Positions 27,294-35,110 of a DNA stretch of 64,000 bases are shown here, piece after piece. Numbering within the stretch: position 1 is the first letter of the stretch; every line of letters starts with the position of its first letter. Where the stretch lies: assembly GCA_965204235.1 (NCBI GenBank), contig OZ241979.1, positions 3,100,001-3,164,000 on the forward strand. Reading direction: 5' to 3'. Position numbers and translations under genes: made by a program. Source of the stretch: JAJDTQ01 sp965204235. GTDB lineage: Bacteria > Desulfobacterota > Binatia > UBA9968 > JAJDTQ01. The notes under the pieces were generated by a model that was not told the DNA's origin, searched no databases, and saw only the letters and a program-made list of their open reading frames with translations.

Positions 27294-30173
27294 TTACGGG
27301 GCATTGGTTTCGTCCGATTTGTACTGCGCGGCGCGCGCGGCGCGCTCGAAGCTGATTCTGTAGATCGCCAGGGCGATCCGTCGTTGTCGCGTGGAAGGAA
27401 AGCGGCATCGAAACGCCACAGGCCACACGGCGTCGATGAAGAGCCGTGCGGCTTCTTCCACGGCCGTGTGCGACGCCGACTTGCGCCGCATAAAGAGGTC
27501 CTTCCGTTCAAGTTCTTTCGAGAGCGAACCGGCGACCGCGGCAGCCAGACTCTCCGGGGAAGTCTGGCCTAGCTGCGATGCGCTCTCAACGGCCTCCAGG
27601 GCGAGTCGGAAACCCAATTCCGAAATAGTGTCGCCATCGGAGAAGATTGGCGCTCGCTGCACATGGCTCATCGCCTCGGCGTAACGGATGATGACGTCGT
27701 CGGTCTTGGTGTGCATGTCGGTGTCCTCAATCAGTTTCAAGAGTGAGTATTCCAGATAGGCGGGAGGCGGTGGCCCTTGGCCAGTGACCAAGCGTTTGAT
27801 TCCGACAACCGCTTCACAAGCAGCACCGAAGCGGGTCTGAGGGTCCGCGACGCGGGCAGCGATCTCTAGACCCAATCCCCGAGCCGAGGCGACATCTTCG
27901 ACCAGGCGAAGCAGCTCGATCTTGGACGGCAGTTCTTCCAAACGGAAGGATGCGCCTCCCAGCGCAACGACCAAAGGAGGCGGCAAGAAGTCGAAGCTCA
28001 CGAAGGCCGGGTTCGGCCGCGGCAGGCCGCGAAAGACATGTAGCGGGCGTCCCATTCGTCGAGCGGCCTCGAAGACCATCTTGACGAAGGAGACGATGCC
28101 AATGTTCTGACCGCGTGATACCATGCGGGAAGGCAGCGATTCGTAGCGGCCGATGAGGTGACGGCGTTCAATGACATCCACGGCGCGGAACTCAGGTACA
28201 TCCGGCTTCCTCTTTTCACGCAGCACCTCGGTCAACGCAAACTCCACCGGCAGTTCGTCGGTCTGGTAAACCAAGCTGCCGAACAAGCCTCCCGTGGTTG
28301 GCGACGAAACGAAAACCGGGATCTCGGCCCGCCCCGACCGTCTAGCTCTACGGCTCCGTAGCTGATGCTCGGCCTGCGCAAGAGGAGAGACCAGTGTCTC
28401 GGCTCTTGTCCTGCTGAACGACTCACGGCGACCTTCCCGACCCGAGAACGCACTCACGTTGAGGCCGTAGAGGCCGGTCGCAAGTTCGATCCGCGAACTG
28501 CGCGGCACAGGAGTGTTGGTAAAGTGGCAACGCCCCTCCGCGTTCTCGTCGGCCCTCACGACACTGCCTCGAGCTGCCGCAAGGAACCAATCGCACACCG
28601 GAGTAGCGAACCGCTCCCGCGAGCCGTCGATCTCTGGTAACAAACCGCCGCGCTCCGAAGTGCCACGCAGCCATTGATCCACCACTCCGCCTTTCTCAAG
28701 CAACGGGCAATCACCCCGGGTTGCCGCCGCGGCCAAGGCCGCAAGCAGGTTGCGACGACTGATGTCGTGGTCAAGTGCAATTAACCATTCCGGAACATGG
28801 ACGCCCATCTGGTCGAGGAAATGGAACAACTCCTTCTCCCTCGTTTCGACGTCCGGCGCGCTGGCGTCCAAAGCGCGATGGGGCGCCTTGCATCCCAAGG
28901 CGATGGCGACCGTAGCGGCCCGTACGACGAAGGTCCCCTCCTCATCTCCTTCGTCCCCTCCCGATCCCGGCCAAGGTGTAACGAATCGTCCGGTGTGCTT
29001 GTCGAAGTCCGGCCACCGCGGCGGCAGCGCGTATCCGGCAAAGAGGCCATCGATCCGCTGCCTTTCGTCCATTCCGTCATCGGAGGCCACGCAATCGACG
29101 GAGATCTGCAACGACCTGCGGGCCGTGGCTGGATCCCTATCGAGATGGTGGTAGAGGTCGTGCACGTCTTTCCCGCCGTCGCGGATATCGGAGGTGCCTC
29201 GGGCGCTGATGTGGACGCGCAAAGGCAGGTCGAAAACGCCAGCCAGTTTATCGAGAGCGGCACCATACGCCTCGTCGAATCCTTCCTCGGGCGCCACGAG
29301 CAAGAGTTCGCCGTCGTGATGGACTTCGATCAGGGGAGGATGTCCATATCGCTCGACAGATGCGCAAGAAAACGCGCTTTGCAGCTCGTCCAGGAGAAAA
29401 GGTGTATGCGGCGACGTAATCTTCGCCGCACGCCAGCCACGCAGCACGTCCGTGCGCAAGTTGTCGAACCGCTGCAATTCGTTGACGACCTCGTCTACGC
29501 CCCTGCGGGTATCCAGGTAAATGCCGTCGAGGCGGTCCGCCAACGTCACATAGGCACAGTCGCCGATCTCCCGGTTGGTGAGCAACGGTCCGCCGGGCCG
29601 TACTCGACCGGCCCGCGTGAGTTCCACTTGGTCGATCAGGGAAGCCATGCGTTCGGGGTCGATCTTGTTGCCTGCCACCGAGAGAAATTGGTCGATGCGG
29701 TAAACCCGCATGAGTTCGCCGACCTTGCCGGGATCCAGTTCTTCGCGACGGTCCTGCTCCAACATTTTGTCCGCGTCGTGCAGGAAGGCGACCGCCGCCA
29801 CTACGACGAGGCGACGCCGCAGATCCGGCAAGGGCGTCCTCGCCGCCTTGAGGTCGATTTCCGCAAATACCAGCGCCCCGCGAACCACACTGGACAGGTG
29901 TTCGATGAGGCTTACGTTGACGAACGGTTCGCGTTGCTGCTTGAACGTGCGCTGGTCAGGGAGCCAGCCTCCTTTCCCCGACAACGTTGCTAGGTGCGGC
30001 GGCCTGGAATCGACCCGGACTCCTCCTTCGATCTCTTTTCTCCGTTCGTCGCCGAGCGGACGGGCGCCCCCGCGGTCCCGCTCACCGGTAGAGAACACGC
30101 CGTCCCTGACAACGTGCTTCAGGAAGTCTCGATAGACATCCCTGGCTTTGTCAATGGTTGGGGCGGCCGTCAT
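27294..30173 (-). CDS. cas10d: Type I-D large subunit and HD nuclease Cas10d (Csc3)
   Basis: A 959-residue protein. Start ATG 30173 overlaps the cas6 stop (ATGA). The alternative ATG 18 bases upstream lies inside cas6. The N-terminal domain has HD-nuclease signatures: NVSLIEHLSSVV (first His, about residue 101) and VAAVAFLHDADKM (HD pair about 142-143), followed by GDCAYVTLADRLDGI. This is the arrangement of Cas10d, which supplies the DNA-cutting nuclease that Cas3 lacks in subtype I-D. The rest is a large helical body with no recognised cyclase GGDD motif. Size and position next to csc2 support the call. Confidence 0.92.
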   Translation of the reverse strand: MTAAPTIDKARDVYRDFLKHVVRDGVFSTGERDRGGARPLGDERRKEIEGGVRVDSRPPHLATLSGKGGWLPDQRTFKQQREPFVNVSLIEHLSSVVRGALVFAEIDLKAARTPLPDLRRRLVVVAAVAFLHDADKMLEQDRREELDPGKVGELMRVYRIDQFLSVAGNKIDPERMASLIDQVELTRAGRVRPGGPLLTNREIGDCAYVTLADRLDGIYLDTRRGVDEVVNELQRFDNLRTDVLRGWRAAKITSPHTPFLLDELQSAFSCASVERYGHPPLIEVHHDGELLLVAPEEGFDEAYGAALDKLAGVFDLPLRVHISARGTSDIRDGGKDVHDLYHHLDRDPATARRSLQISVDCVASDDGMDERQRIDGLFAGYALPPRWPDFDKHTGRFVTPWPGSGGDEGDEEGTFVVRAATVAIALGCKAPHRALDASAPDVETREKELFHFLDQMGVHVPEWLIALDHDISRRNLLAALAAAATRGDCPLLEKGGVVDQWLRGTSERGGLLPEIDGSRERFATPVCDWFLAAARGSVVRADENAEGRCHFTNTPVPRSSRIELATGLYGLNVSAFSGREGRRESFSRTRAETLVSPLAQAEHQLRSRRARRSGRAEIPVFVSSPTTGGLFGSLVYQTDELPVEFALTEVLREKRKPDVPEFRAVDVIERRHLIGRYESLPSRMVSRGQNIGIVSFVKMVFEAARRMGRPLHVFRGLPRPNPAFVSFDFLPPPLVVALGGASFRLEELPSKIELLRLVEDVASARGLGLEIAARVADPQTRFGAACEAVVGIKRLVTGQGPPPPAYLEYSLLKLIEDTDMHTKTDDVIIRYAEAMSHVQRAPIFSDGDTISELGFRLALEAVESASQLGQTSPESLAAAVAGSLSKELERKDLFMRRKSASHTAVEEAARLFIDAVWPVAFRCRFPSTRQRRIALAIYRISFERAARAAQYKSDETNAP

Positions 30174-30880
30174 CGCAGCATCACCGGGCACCCAAAGCCG
30201 CCGCGGGTCTTTGCGCCAAGACCCGCAAAGTAGGCGAAACGCACATCGTCCGGCCTGCCTCGGACCGTGAGCGGCATGGAAAATGCGGGTATGAGAATGC
30301 GTCTGCTCCCCGCCTGGCGTGTGGGAACGAGGCGACGCCGACCATCGACCGCTCGCGTCAGCGGGTCGACTTGGAAGTCGATGTCCAGATCGCGGCTCGC
30401 ACGTCTTTGCAGACCGGCGCGCAACGCGGCGGCGAGGTCCACGCCGTCAAGGTCATCGTGGAACTCCGTCTTCGTACGACCGGCCTTGGGCTTGATGATC
30501 GCGAAGGGACTGCCGAAGGCAACAGCCAGTTCAGACACGGCACCGTGGGGTAACCTCGCCTCGTCCTCGATTTTCGCACCCTTGAAGTCCAGTATGTCGC
30601 CATTGGACGAGTGCGCGCACATCGCGGCCGGGTTCAACCTGCGCAGTGCATCAGCCAATTGCACGTCCGGTGTAGATACCGTAAGGCCGGATACGAAGGT
30701 CAGGCCGCCAAGCTGCGAGAAGCCCTTGACGGCGAACGTCCAGGGCACGGCCTTTGAGCCAACCACGCTGGCGGACGCGGCTCCAGCGTCCACCAGTCCT
30801 GCGACGATGGCCGCGTTGACTGAATCCAGATAGAGAAATCGAGGTGACGGAGGGTCGAAAACCAAACGAATCCTGTGCAT
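30170..30880 (-). CDS. cas6: CRISPR RNA endoribonuclease Cas6
   Basis: A 236-residue RAMP endonuclease and the first gene of the cas operon. It begins MHRIRLVFDPPSPRFLYLD, the first ferredoxin strand. It ends with the glycine-rich loop FAGLGAKTRGGFGCPVML, the most diagnostic Cas6 feature. It cleaves the precursor crRNA at the base of the repeat hairpin. The 8-base tail GTTAGGAG of the local repeat fits this. Start ATG 30880 has GGGAGAACC upstream. The 3' end overlaps the cas10d start. Confidence 0.92.
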   Translation of the reverse strand: MHRIRLVFDPPSPRFLYLDSVNAAIVAGLVDAGAASASVVGSKAVPWTFAVKGFSQLGGLTFVSGLTVSTPDVQLADALRRLNPAAMCAHSSNGDILDFKGAKIEDEARLPHGAVSELAVAFGSPFAIIKPKAGRTKTEFHDDLDGVDLAAALRAGLQRRASRDLDIDFQVDPLTRAVDGRRRLVPTRQAGSRRILIPAFSMPLTVRGRPDDVRFAYFAGLGAKTRGGFGCPVMLR

Positions 30881-30909
30881 AGCCGGTTCTCCCTTCGACT
30901 TGCCAACAC

Positions 30910-30936
30910 CATATACTTGTCCTCTGCTATATGCAA
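30910..30936 (-). promoter_or_regulatory. Candidate promoter of the cas operon
   Basis: On the minus strand TTGCAT (30936-30931) and TATATG (30915-30910) are 15 bases apart, about 30 bases before cas6. CATATA and TATATG also form a 6-bp inverted repeat across 12 bases. Spacing is slightly short for sigma-70. Confidence 0.45.
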
Positions 30937-30946
30937 GGACCCTATC

Positions 30947-30963
30947 TGTGATAAAATATCACA
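30947..30963. promoter_or_regulatory. Perfect palindrome, probable operator
   Basis: TGTGATA-AAA-TATCACA is a perfect 7-3-7 inverted repeat. It ends two bases before the regulator's ATG, inside the divergent cas/regulator promoter region. It is placed to bind a dimeric regulator and block the regulator's own translation start region. No classic ribosome site is visible between it and the ATG. Confidence 0.7.
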
Positions 30964-30965
30964 TC

Positions 30966-31799
30966 ATGAAAGGCAACAAATTCATTAGCGCCATCTCGGT
31001 ATTCGAGTTCCTGGCGTTCTGGCGTGGCGGCGTAACGGCGAAAGAGCTGGGACGGTTCTTGGGCATGAGCCGTGAGGCGGCCCAGCGGTCCGTGGTTGGG
31101 CGGTACAAAGACGAGTTTCCGCAAGCAACAGTGATCAGGGAGGGCCGCACATACATCGACGGAGACGCCTACAGCTTGAAGGCATCTCCCTGGAAGGTCG
31201 CTGACCTCATCAACTTCACGAGCGCCGTTCATGCCTTCGCGGACGCCATCGGCAAGGAGTCTCCACTCGACGTGCCCATCGAAGATGTCGTCAGTTCTGT
31301 CAACAACGAGGGCGAGGTTGAGGGGGTTCGCGCGCTGTACGGCGCCACCGCCCATCGGCGGACCGTGTACCTCGACTACCGTGCGAAACGAGGGCGCATC
31401 CAGTTGGTTTTCAGCCCTCACGCGGTGGTCCGGACGCCGATGCGTATCCATTTCCGCGGCCATGCCGTCTGGCTTTCCGACAACGAGAGCCGATACATCG
31501 ATGTCGTGCCGGGACGGATCATCAAGGGCACATTGGGTGGCACGGACGAATACATCGGATCGGCGAACGACGTCGAATGGCGCCAACGCACTTCCATCGT
31601 CGCCGAGATCAATCCACGCCTTCCCGACGAGGTCAAGGAGAGCGTGAAGCAGGAGTACGCCTGCGACGATCTATTGGTGATAGAAGGCGTGAGGAAAGCT
31701 GTGGCTCATTACGTTGTGGATTGGCTGACCGGACGCAGACTGCATGGTGTCTCTGAACCCATCTGGAGGCTCTCAGAGAAAAGTCTGCGCAAGTCCTGA
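30966..31799 (+). CDS. WYL-domain transcriptional regulator of the CRISPR locus
   Basis: A 277-residue regulator, divergent from the cas operon. The N-terminus is a winged-helix DNA-binding domain (VFEFLAFWRGGVTAKELGRF, about residues 12-31, then MSREAAQRSVVGRY). The second half has WYL features: an N-terminal strand TVYLDYRAKRG, then VFSPHAVVRTPMRIHFRGHA (about 147-166), and ESRYIDVVPGRIIKG, like the 'R.f.l.RI' strand of WYL domains. WYL proteins bind nucleic-acid or nucleotide ligands, and one is known to repress a type I-D locus in Synechocystis (Sll7009). A local role in regulating the cas operon and itself through the upstream palindrome is inference. ATG 30966 is chosen because the preceding in-frame codons contain the operator. 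Confidence 0.82.
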   Translation: MKGNKFISAISVFEFLAFWRGGVTAKELGRFLGMSREAAQRSVVGRYKDEFPQATVIREGRTYIDGDAYSLKASPWKVADLINFTSAVHAFADAIGKESPLDVPIEDVVSSVNNEGEVEGVRALYGATAHRRTVYLDYRAKRGRIQLVFSPHAVVRTPMRIHFRGHAVWLSDNESRYIDVVPGRIIKGTLGGTDEYIGSANDVEWRQRTSIVAEINPRLPDEVKESVKQEYACDDLLVIEGVRKAVAHYVVDWLTGRRLHGVSEPIWRLSEKSLRKS

Positions 31800-31883
31800 A
31801 CTTTGCCGACTTTGCCGCAATGTATCCGGTCTCGGCACAAGGAGGCAGGTGACGCGGGCGACGTCTTCGGCGGCCGGCGTCGC

Positions 31884-32780
31884 TCAGCCGCCCGCGGCCC
31901 ACGGCGCAAGCCATTGGGAAGCCAGTTCCGGGACGGTCACCCGGGCGCCCGGCGCGGTCAGCCGCACCAGTTGCTCCACTTGGGAGAGATCGACGGTCAG
32001 GCCCTCGTCCAGCGTCAAGAGGTAGTCGTCGTAGAGGGCCGCGGCCAGGACCGGAACGTACCCGAACACGCGCCGGAGCATCGCCAAGGTCTCGCTTCGG
32101 CGCTTCTTGAGGCAGCGGACGCCTTCCCTGTGGGCGGTGAGGAACGCCGCCATCGCGTCTCCCCTTTCAGTCAGGAGGGACGCCGTGGTCTCGATGGTGA
32201 TGGGCAGAGGGTCCGCCGCCACCTCCGGCCAGCCGGGCACCGGTACGAAGCCGCGTTGCAGGGCCACGAAATCGAAGGGCCGGGGCAACAGGGCCGCGCC
32301 CGCGGCGCCCTCCGAGAGCCGGTCCAGGGCGTGCTGGTCGGTGTCCACCGGTTCGATGGACACGTCCCTGTCCGGTGCGAGGCGGCCGCGGTCGAGAAGG
32401 GTCTCGGCCAGCGGCGCCGCTTCCGCCACGCTCCTGCGGCACGCCAGGGACTTGCCCCTGAGGTCCGGGACGCCGTGCACCTCGGGCGGGGCCACCAGCA
32501 GGTAGGGGCTGCGGTTCATGCACGAGCCGATGACCCGCGTCGCTCCCGAGTCGAGAAAGTGCTGGAGCGACGCCCGTCCGATGACCAGGGACAGGTCGGC
32601 CTCGCCGTCCGTCAGCGCCTGAAGGCGCTCGTCGGTGCCCTGGACGTGGTCCCAGGACACCTCCAGACCGTGCCGCCGGTAGATGTTCCTGTCGAGGGCC
32701 AGGTACCCCGTGGGGTCCCGGGCCACGCACTCGCCTTCCTCCCCGATAACGCCGTACAGGACCCTCAGCCTTGCTTCCAT
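31884..32780 (-). CDS. NMT1/SsuA-like solute-binding-fold protein without visible signal peptide
   Basis: A 298-residue protein of the periplasmic-binding (type 2) fold. After the first strand come a substrate-loop-like DPTGYLALDRNIYRRHGLEV (about residues 22-41), LTDGEADLSLVIGRASLQHF (about 55-74) and DLRGKSLACRR (about 103-113), the usual order for NitT/TauT-type binding proteins. ATG 32780 with GGGAGG upstream is the best start. It begins MEARLRVLYGV with no export signal, so either the protein is cytosolic or translation begins earlier. The upstream in-frame codons are not signal-like. No ABC permease or ATPase gene is adjacent. Confidence 0.65.
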   Translation of the reverse strand: MEARLRVLYGVIGEEGECVARDPTGYLALDRNIYRRHGLEVSWDHVQGTDERLQALTDGEADLSLVIGRASLQHFLDSGATRVIGSCMNRSPYLLVAPPEVHGVPDLRGKSLACRRSVAEAAPLAETLLDRGRLAPDRDVSIEPVDTDQHALDRLSEGAAGAALLPRPFDFVALQRGFVPVPGWPEVAADPLPITIETTASLLTERGDAMAAFLTAHREGVRCLKKRRSETLAMLRRVFGYVPVLAAALYDDYLLTLDEGLTVDLSQVEQLVRLTAPGARVTVPELASQWLAPWAAGG

Positions 32781-32988
32781 CGCGCCTCCCGACTTCCGGC
32801 GCCGACACGTGCGGCCGTGGGCGGGCCAGAGGTTGACACCACCATAGCGAAGGTATATCGCCTTGCATAGGCGGGTTGATGGACGGATGGACGATGGGCG
32901 CCTCACGGCCCAAGGCGTCTTGCTCCCGCATCCTCTCGAAAGCGGTCCACACGCTCCCATCGGGGCGAATCTTCAAGGAGGTACGGCC
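32781..32988. other. Divergent intergenic region
   Basis: 208 bp lie between the solute-binding-fold gene and the beta-propeller gene. An AAGGAGG ribosome site is present about 8 bases before the ATG at 32989. I see no clear promoter hexamers. Confidence 0.4.
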
Positions 32989-34065
32989 ATGACCATGGCA
33001 TTGTCCCACGGCGGAACCACCATGTACTCGTCGCCTTCCCGGTCACGGGAAGTCTGGGTGGGCACCCGGAAGGGCATCGCCGTCCTGGAACGCGACGACG
33101 ACGGCCCGGGGTGGCGGGTCGCCCGCCACATGTTGGCCGACCGGCACATCAGCGCCATCCACCGGGAGCCGGACAGCGGACTGTTCTTCGTCGGAGCGTT
33201 CCACGGCGGCCTCCACGTGAGCGCAGACCACGGCGCCACGTGGGAAGCCCGGGAGACCGGGCTCAGCCAGAGGGACGTGTACAGCATCGCGTCGTCCCGG
33301 GCCAACGGGCGCACCCGGGTGTACGCCGGCACCGAGCCCGCGCACCTGTTCTTCAGCGACGACCTCGGCGGGCACTGGAGCGAGTTGCCCGCCCTGCGGT
33401 CGGTGCCCAGCGTCCCCCGCTGGAAGTTCCCCGTGCCGCCGCACATCGCCCACGCCAAGCACCTGAACTTCGACCCCCACGACCCGGCAGTCCTGTACGT
33501 CTGCGTGGAGGTGGGCGGCCTGATGAAGAGCACGGACGGGGGCGAGTCCTGGGAGGAGATCCACGGGATCTACGAGGACGCGCACCGGCTCGTGATCCAT
33601 CCGGAGGACGGGCGGCGGTTGTACGTGGTCACCGGACGCGGCCTGTACGTCAGCGCGGACGGGGGCAAGACCTTCGAGCAATGGATCTCCAGGCCGTCCG
33701 AGATCGGCAACTACCCGGACGGGTGCGTGCTCCATCCACGCAAGCCCGACCTCATGTTCATCGGCGGCGCGCAGCACGGGCCGGGAGAGTGGGCCAGGAC
33801 GCATTTCGCCGGCGCGCGGATCTCCCGCAGCAGGGACGGCGGCCGCACCTGGGAGATCCTGGGCAACGGGCTGCCGGACCTGATGCAGGCCAGCATCGAG
33901 GCGCTGTGCCTGGAAGAATCGGGCGACGGAGTGTCGGTCTTCGCCGCCACCACCGCGGGCGAAGTCTATTGCAGCGACGACGCCGGAGAGAGCTGGTCGA
34001 TCATCGCCAGCGGGCTGGCGCCCATCTCCAAGGACGTCCACTACAAGGACCTGCAGGCGGCGTGA
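32989..34065 (+). CDS. BNR/YCF48-type beta-propeller protein (second copy)
   Basis: A 358-residue propeller protein. ATG 32989 is preceded by AAGGAGG at the right spacing. Blade motifs include VSADHGATWEARETGL (about residues 76-91), FFSDDLGGHWSELP (about 122-135), KSTDGGESWEEI (about 180-191), YVSADGGKTFEQW (about 218-230) and CSDDAGESWSII (about 331-342). The overall pattern and the NFDPHDPAVLYVCVEVGGL segment parallel the protein at 1615-2592, so the two are paralogues. There is no signal peptide. The gene is followed by an LLM flavoenzyme 20 bases away in the same direction. Its role is unknown; substrate sensing or scaffolding is only a possibility. Confidence 0.75.
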   Translation: MTMALSHGGTTMYSSPSRSREVWVGTRKGIAVLERDDDGPGWRVARHMLADRHISAIHREPDSGLFFVGAFHGGLHVSADHGATWEARETGLSQRDVYSIASSRANGRTRVYAGTEPAHLFFSDDLGGHWSELPALRSVPSVPRWKFPVPPHIAHAKHLNFDPHDPAVLYVCVEVGGLMKSTDGGESWEEIHGIYEDAHRLVIHPEDGRRLYVVTGRGLYVSADGGKTFEQWISRPSEIGNYPDGCVLHPRKPDLMFIGGAQHGPGEWARTHFAGARISRSRDGGRTWEILGNGLPDLMQASIEALCLEESGDGVSVFAATTAGEVYCSDDAGESWSIIASGLAPISKDVHYKDLQAA

Positions 34066-34084
34066 CCGGACCGCGGGAGGCGGG

Positions 34085-35110
34085 ATGAGCGGGATGAAGT
34101 TCGGCTTGCTGGTGGATTGCCACGTCCGCGAGGGCCGGGGACAGACCCTGGCCTTCGACGAGATGTTCGGGCAGGTGGACGCGGCCGAGGCCATGGGCAT
34201 GGACTCCATCTGGATCGTGGAGCACCACTTCCGGCCCAAGGCGTCGGTGCTCTCGGCCTCCATGGCCGTGGCCGGCGCCATCGCCTCCCGCACCGAGCGC
34301 GTGCGCATCGGCACCGCGGTCCAGGTGCTGCCTTTGGGGAACCCCCTTCGCATCGCGGAGGAGGCCGCCACCATCGACCACATGAGCCGCGGGCGCTTCG
34401 ACTTCGGCGTGGGCCGAAGCAGCATCCCGAAGTTCTACGACGGCTTCAACATCCCCTACTCGGAAAGCACCCCGCGTTTCGCCGAGTCCCTGGAGATCGT
34501 ACTGCGGGCCTTCACCCAGGACACTTTCTCCTTCGAGGGGGACTACTATTCGTACCACGACGTCAGCATATCGCCGCGGCCGCTGCAACGGCCTCACCCG
34601 CCCATCTACATGGCGGTGCGCACCCCCGAAGGCTTCGCCGCCACCGCCAGACGGGGCTTCTCCGTGGTGCTCTGGTTCATGGGCGACTACTACGAAGAGT
34701 GCCTGCAAGCCTATCGAGACGCATGGCGGGAGGCAGGCCACGCCCAGGCGCCCCAAATCCAGGTGCGCGTGCCCTTCTTCGTCGCGGAGTCCGAGACCCT
34801 GGCCCGGGAGACCCCGAAAGCCAGCGTGGTCCACGACCTCCACCGGGTCATCGGCGAAGCCCAGATCATGGGCGCAGCCGACCGGGTGGCCAAGGCCCGG
34901 GAGTTCCTGGACGACTACGACGAATTCCTGCGCACCCGGGTGATCTTCGGCACGCCCGAATCGGTCATCCATCGCATCGAGGAGTTCCGCGAGCGCATGG
35001 GACTGACCGGCCTGATCCTCGACATGAACCACGGCGGCCAGATCCCCCAGGAGCACGTGCTCAACTCCATCCGCCTGCTCACCGAGAAGGTGGCGCCGCG
35101 GTTCGCCTAA
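34085..35110 (+). CDS. LLM-class flavin-dependent oxidoreductase
   Basis: A 341-residue luciferase-like monooxygenase with the (beta/alpha)8 fold. It has MKFGLLVDCHVREG at the N-terminus, EAMGMDSIWIVEHHFRPKAS (about residues 35-54, with the His pair), RIGTAVQVLPLGNPLRIAEE (about 78-97), MSRGRFDFGVGRS (about 104-116) and a long variable insertion loop. These enzymes use FMNH2 or F420H2 to oxidise small organics. The substrate is not identifiable. It follows the propeller gene closely. Its TAA stop shares three bases with the TAG stop of the helicase gene on the other strand (35107-35110), so the two genes meet tail to tail with no spacer. Confidence 0.9.
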   Translation: MSGMKFGLLVDCHVREGRGQTLAFDEMFGQVDAAEAMGMDSIWIVEHHFRPKASVLSASMAVAGAIASRTERVRIGTAVQVLPLGNPLRIAEEAATIDHMSRGRFDFGVGRSSIPKFYDGFNIPYSESTPRFAESLEIVLRAFTQDTFSFEGDYYSYHDVSISPRPLQRPHPPIYMAVRTPEGFAATARRGFSVVLWFMGDYYEECLQAYRDAWREAGHAQAPQIQVRVPFFVAESETLARETPKASVVHDLHRVIGEAQIMGAADRVAKAREFLDDYDEFLRTRVIFGTPESVIHRIEEFRERMGLTGLILDMNHGGQIPQEHVLNSIRLLTEKVAPRFA

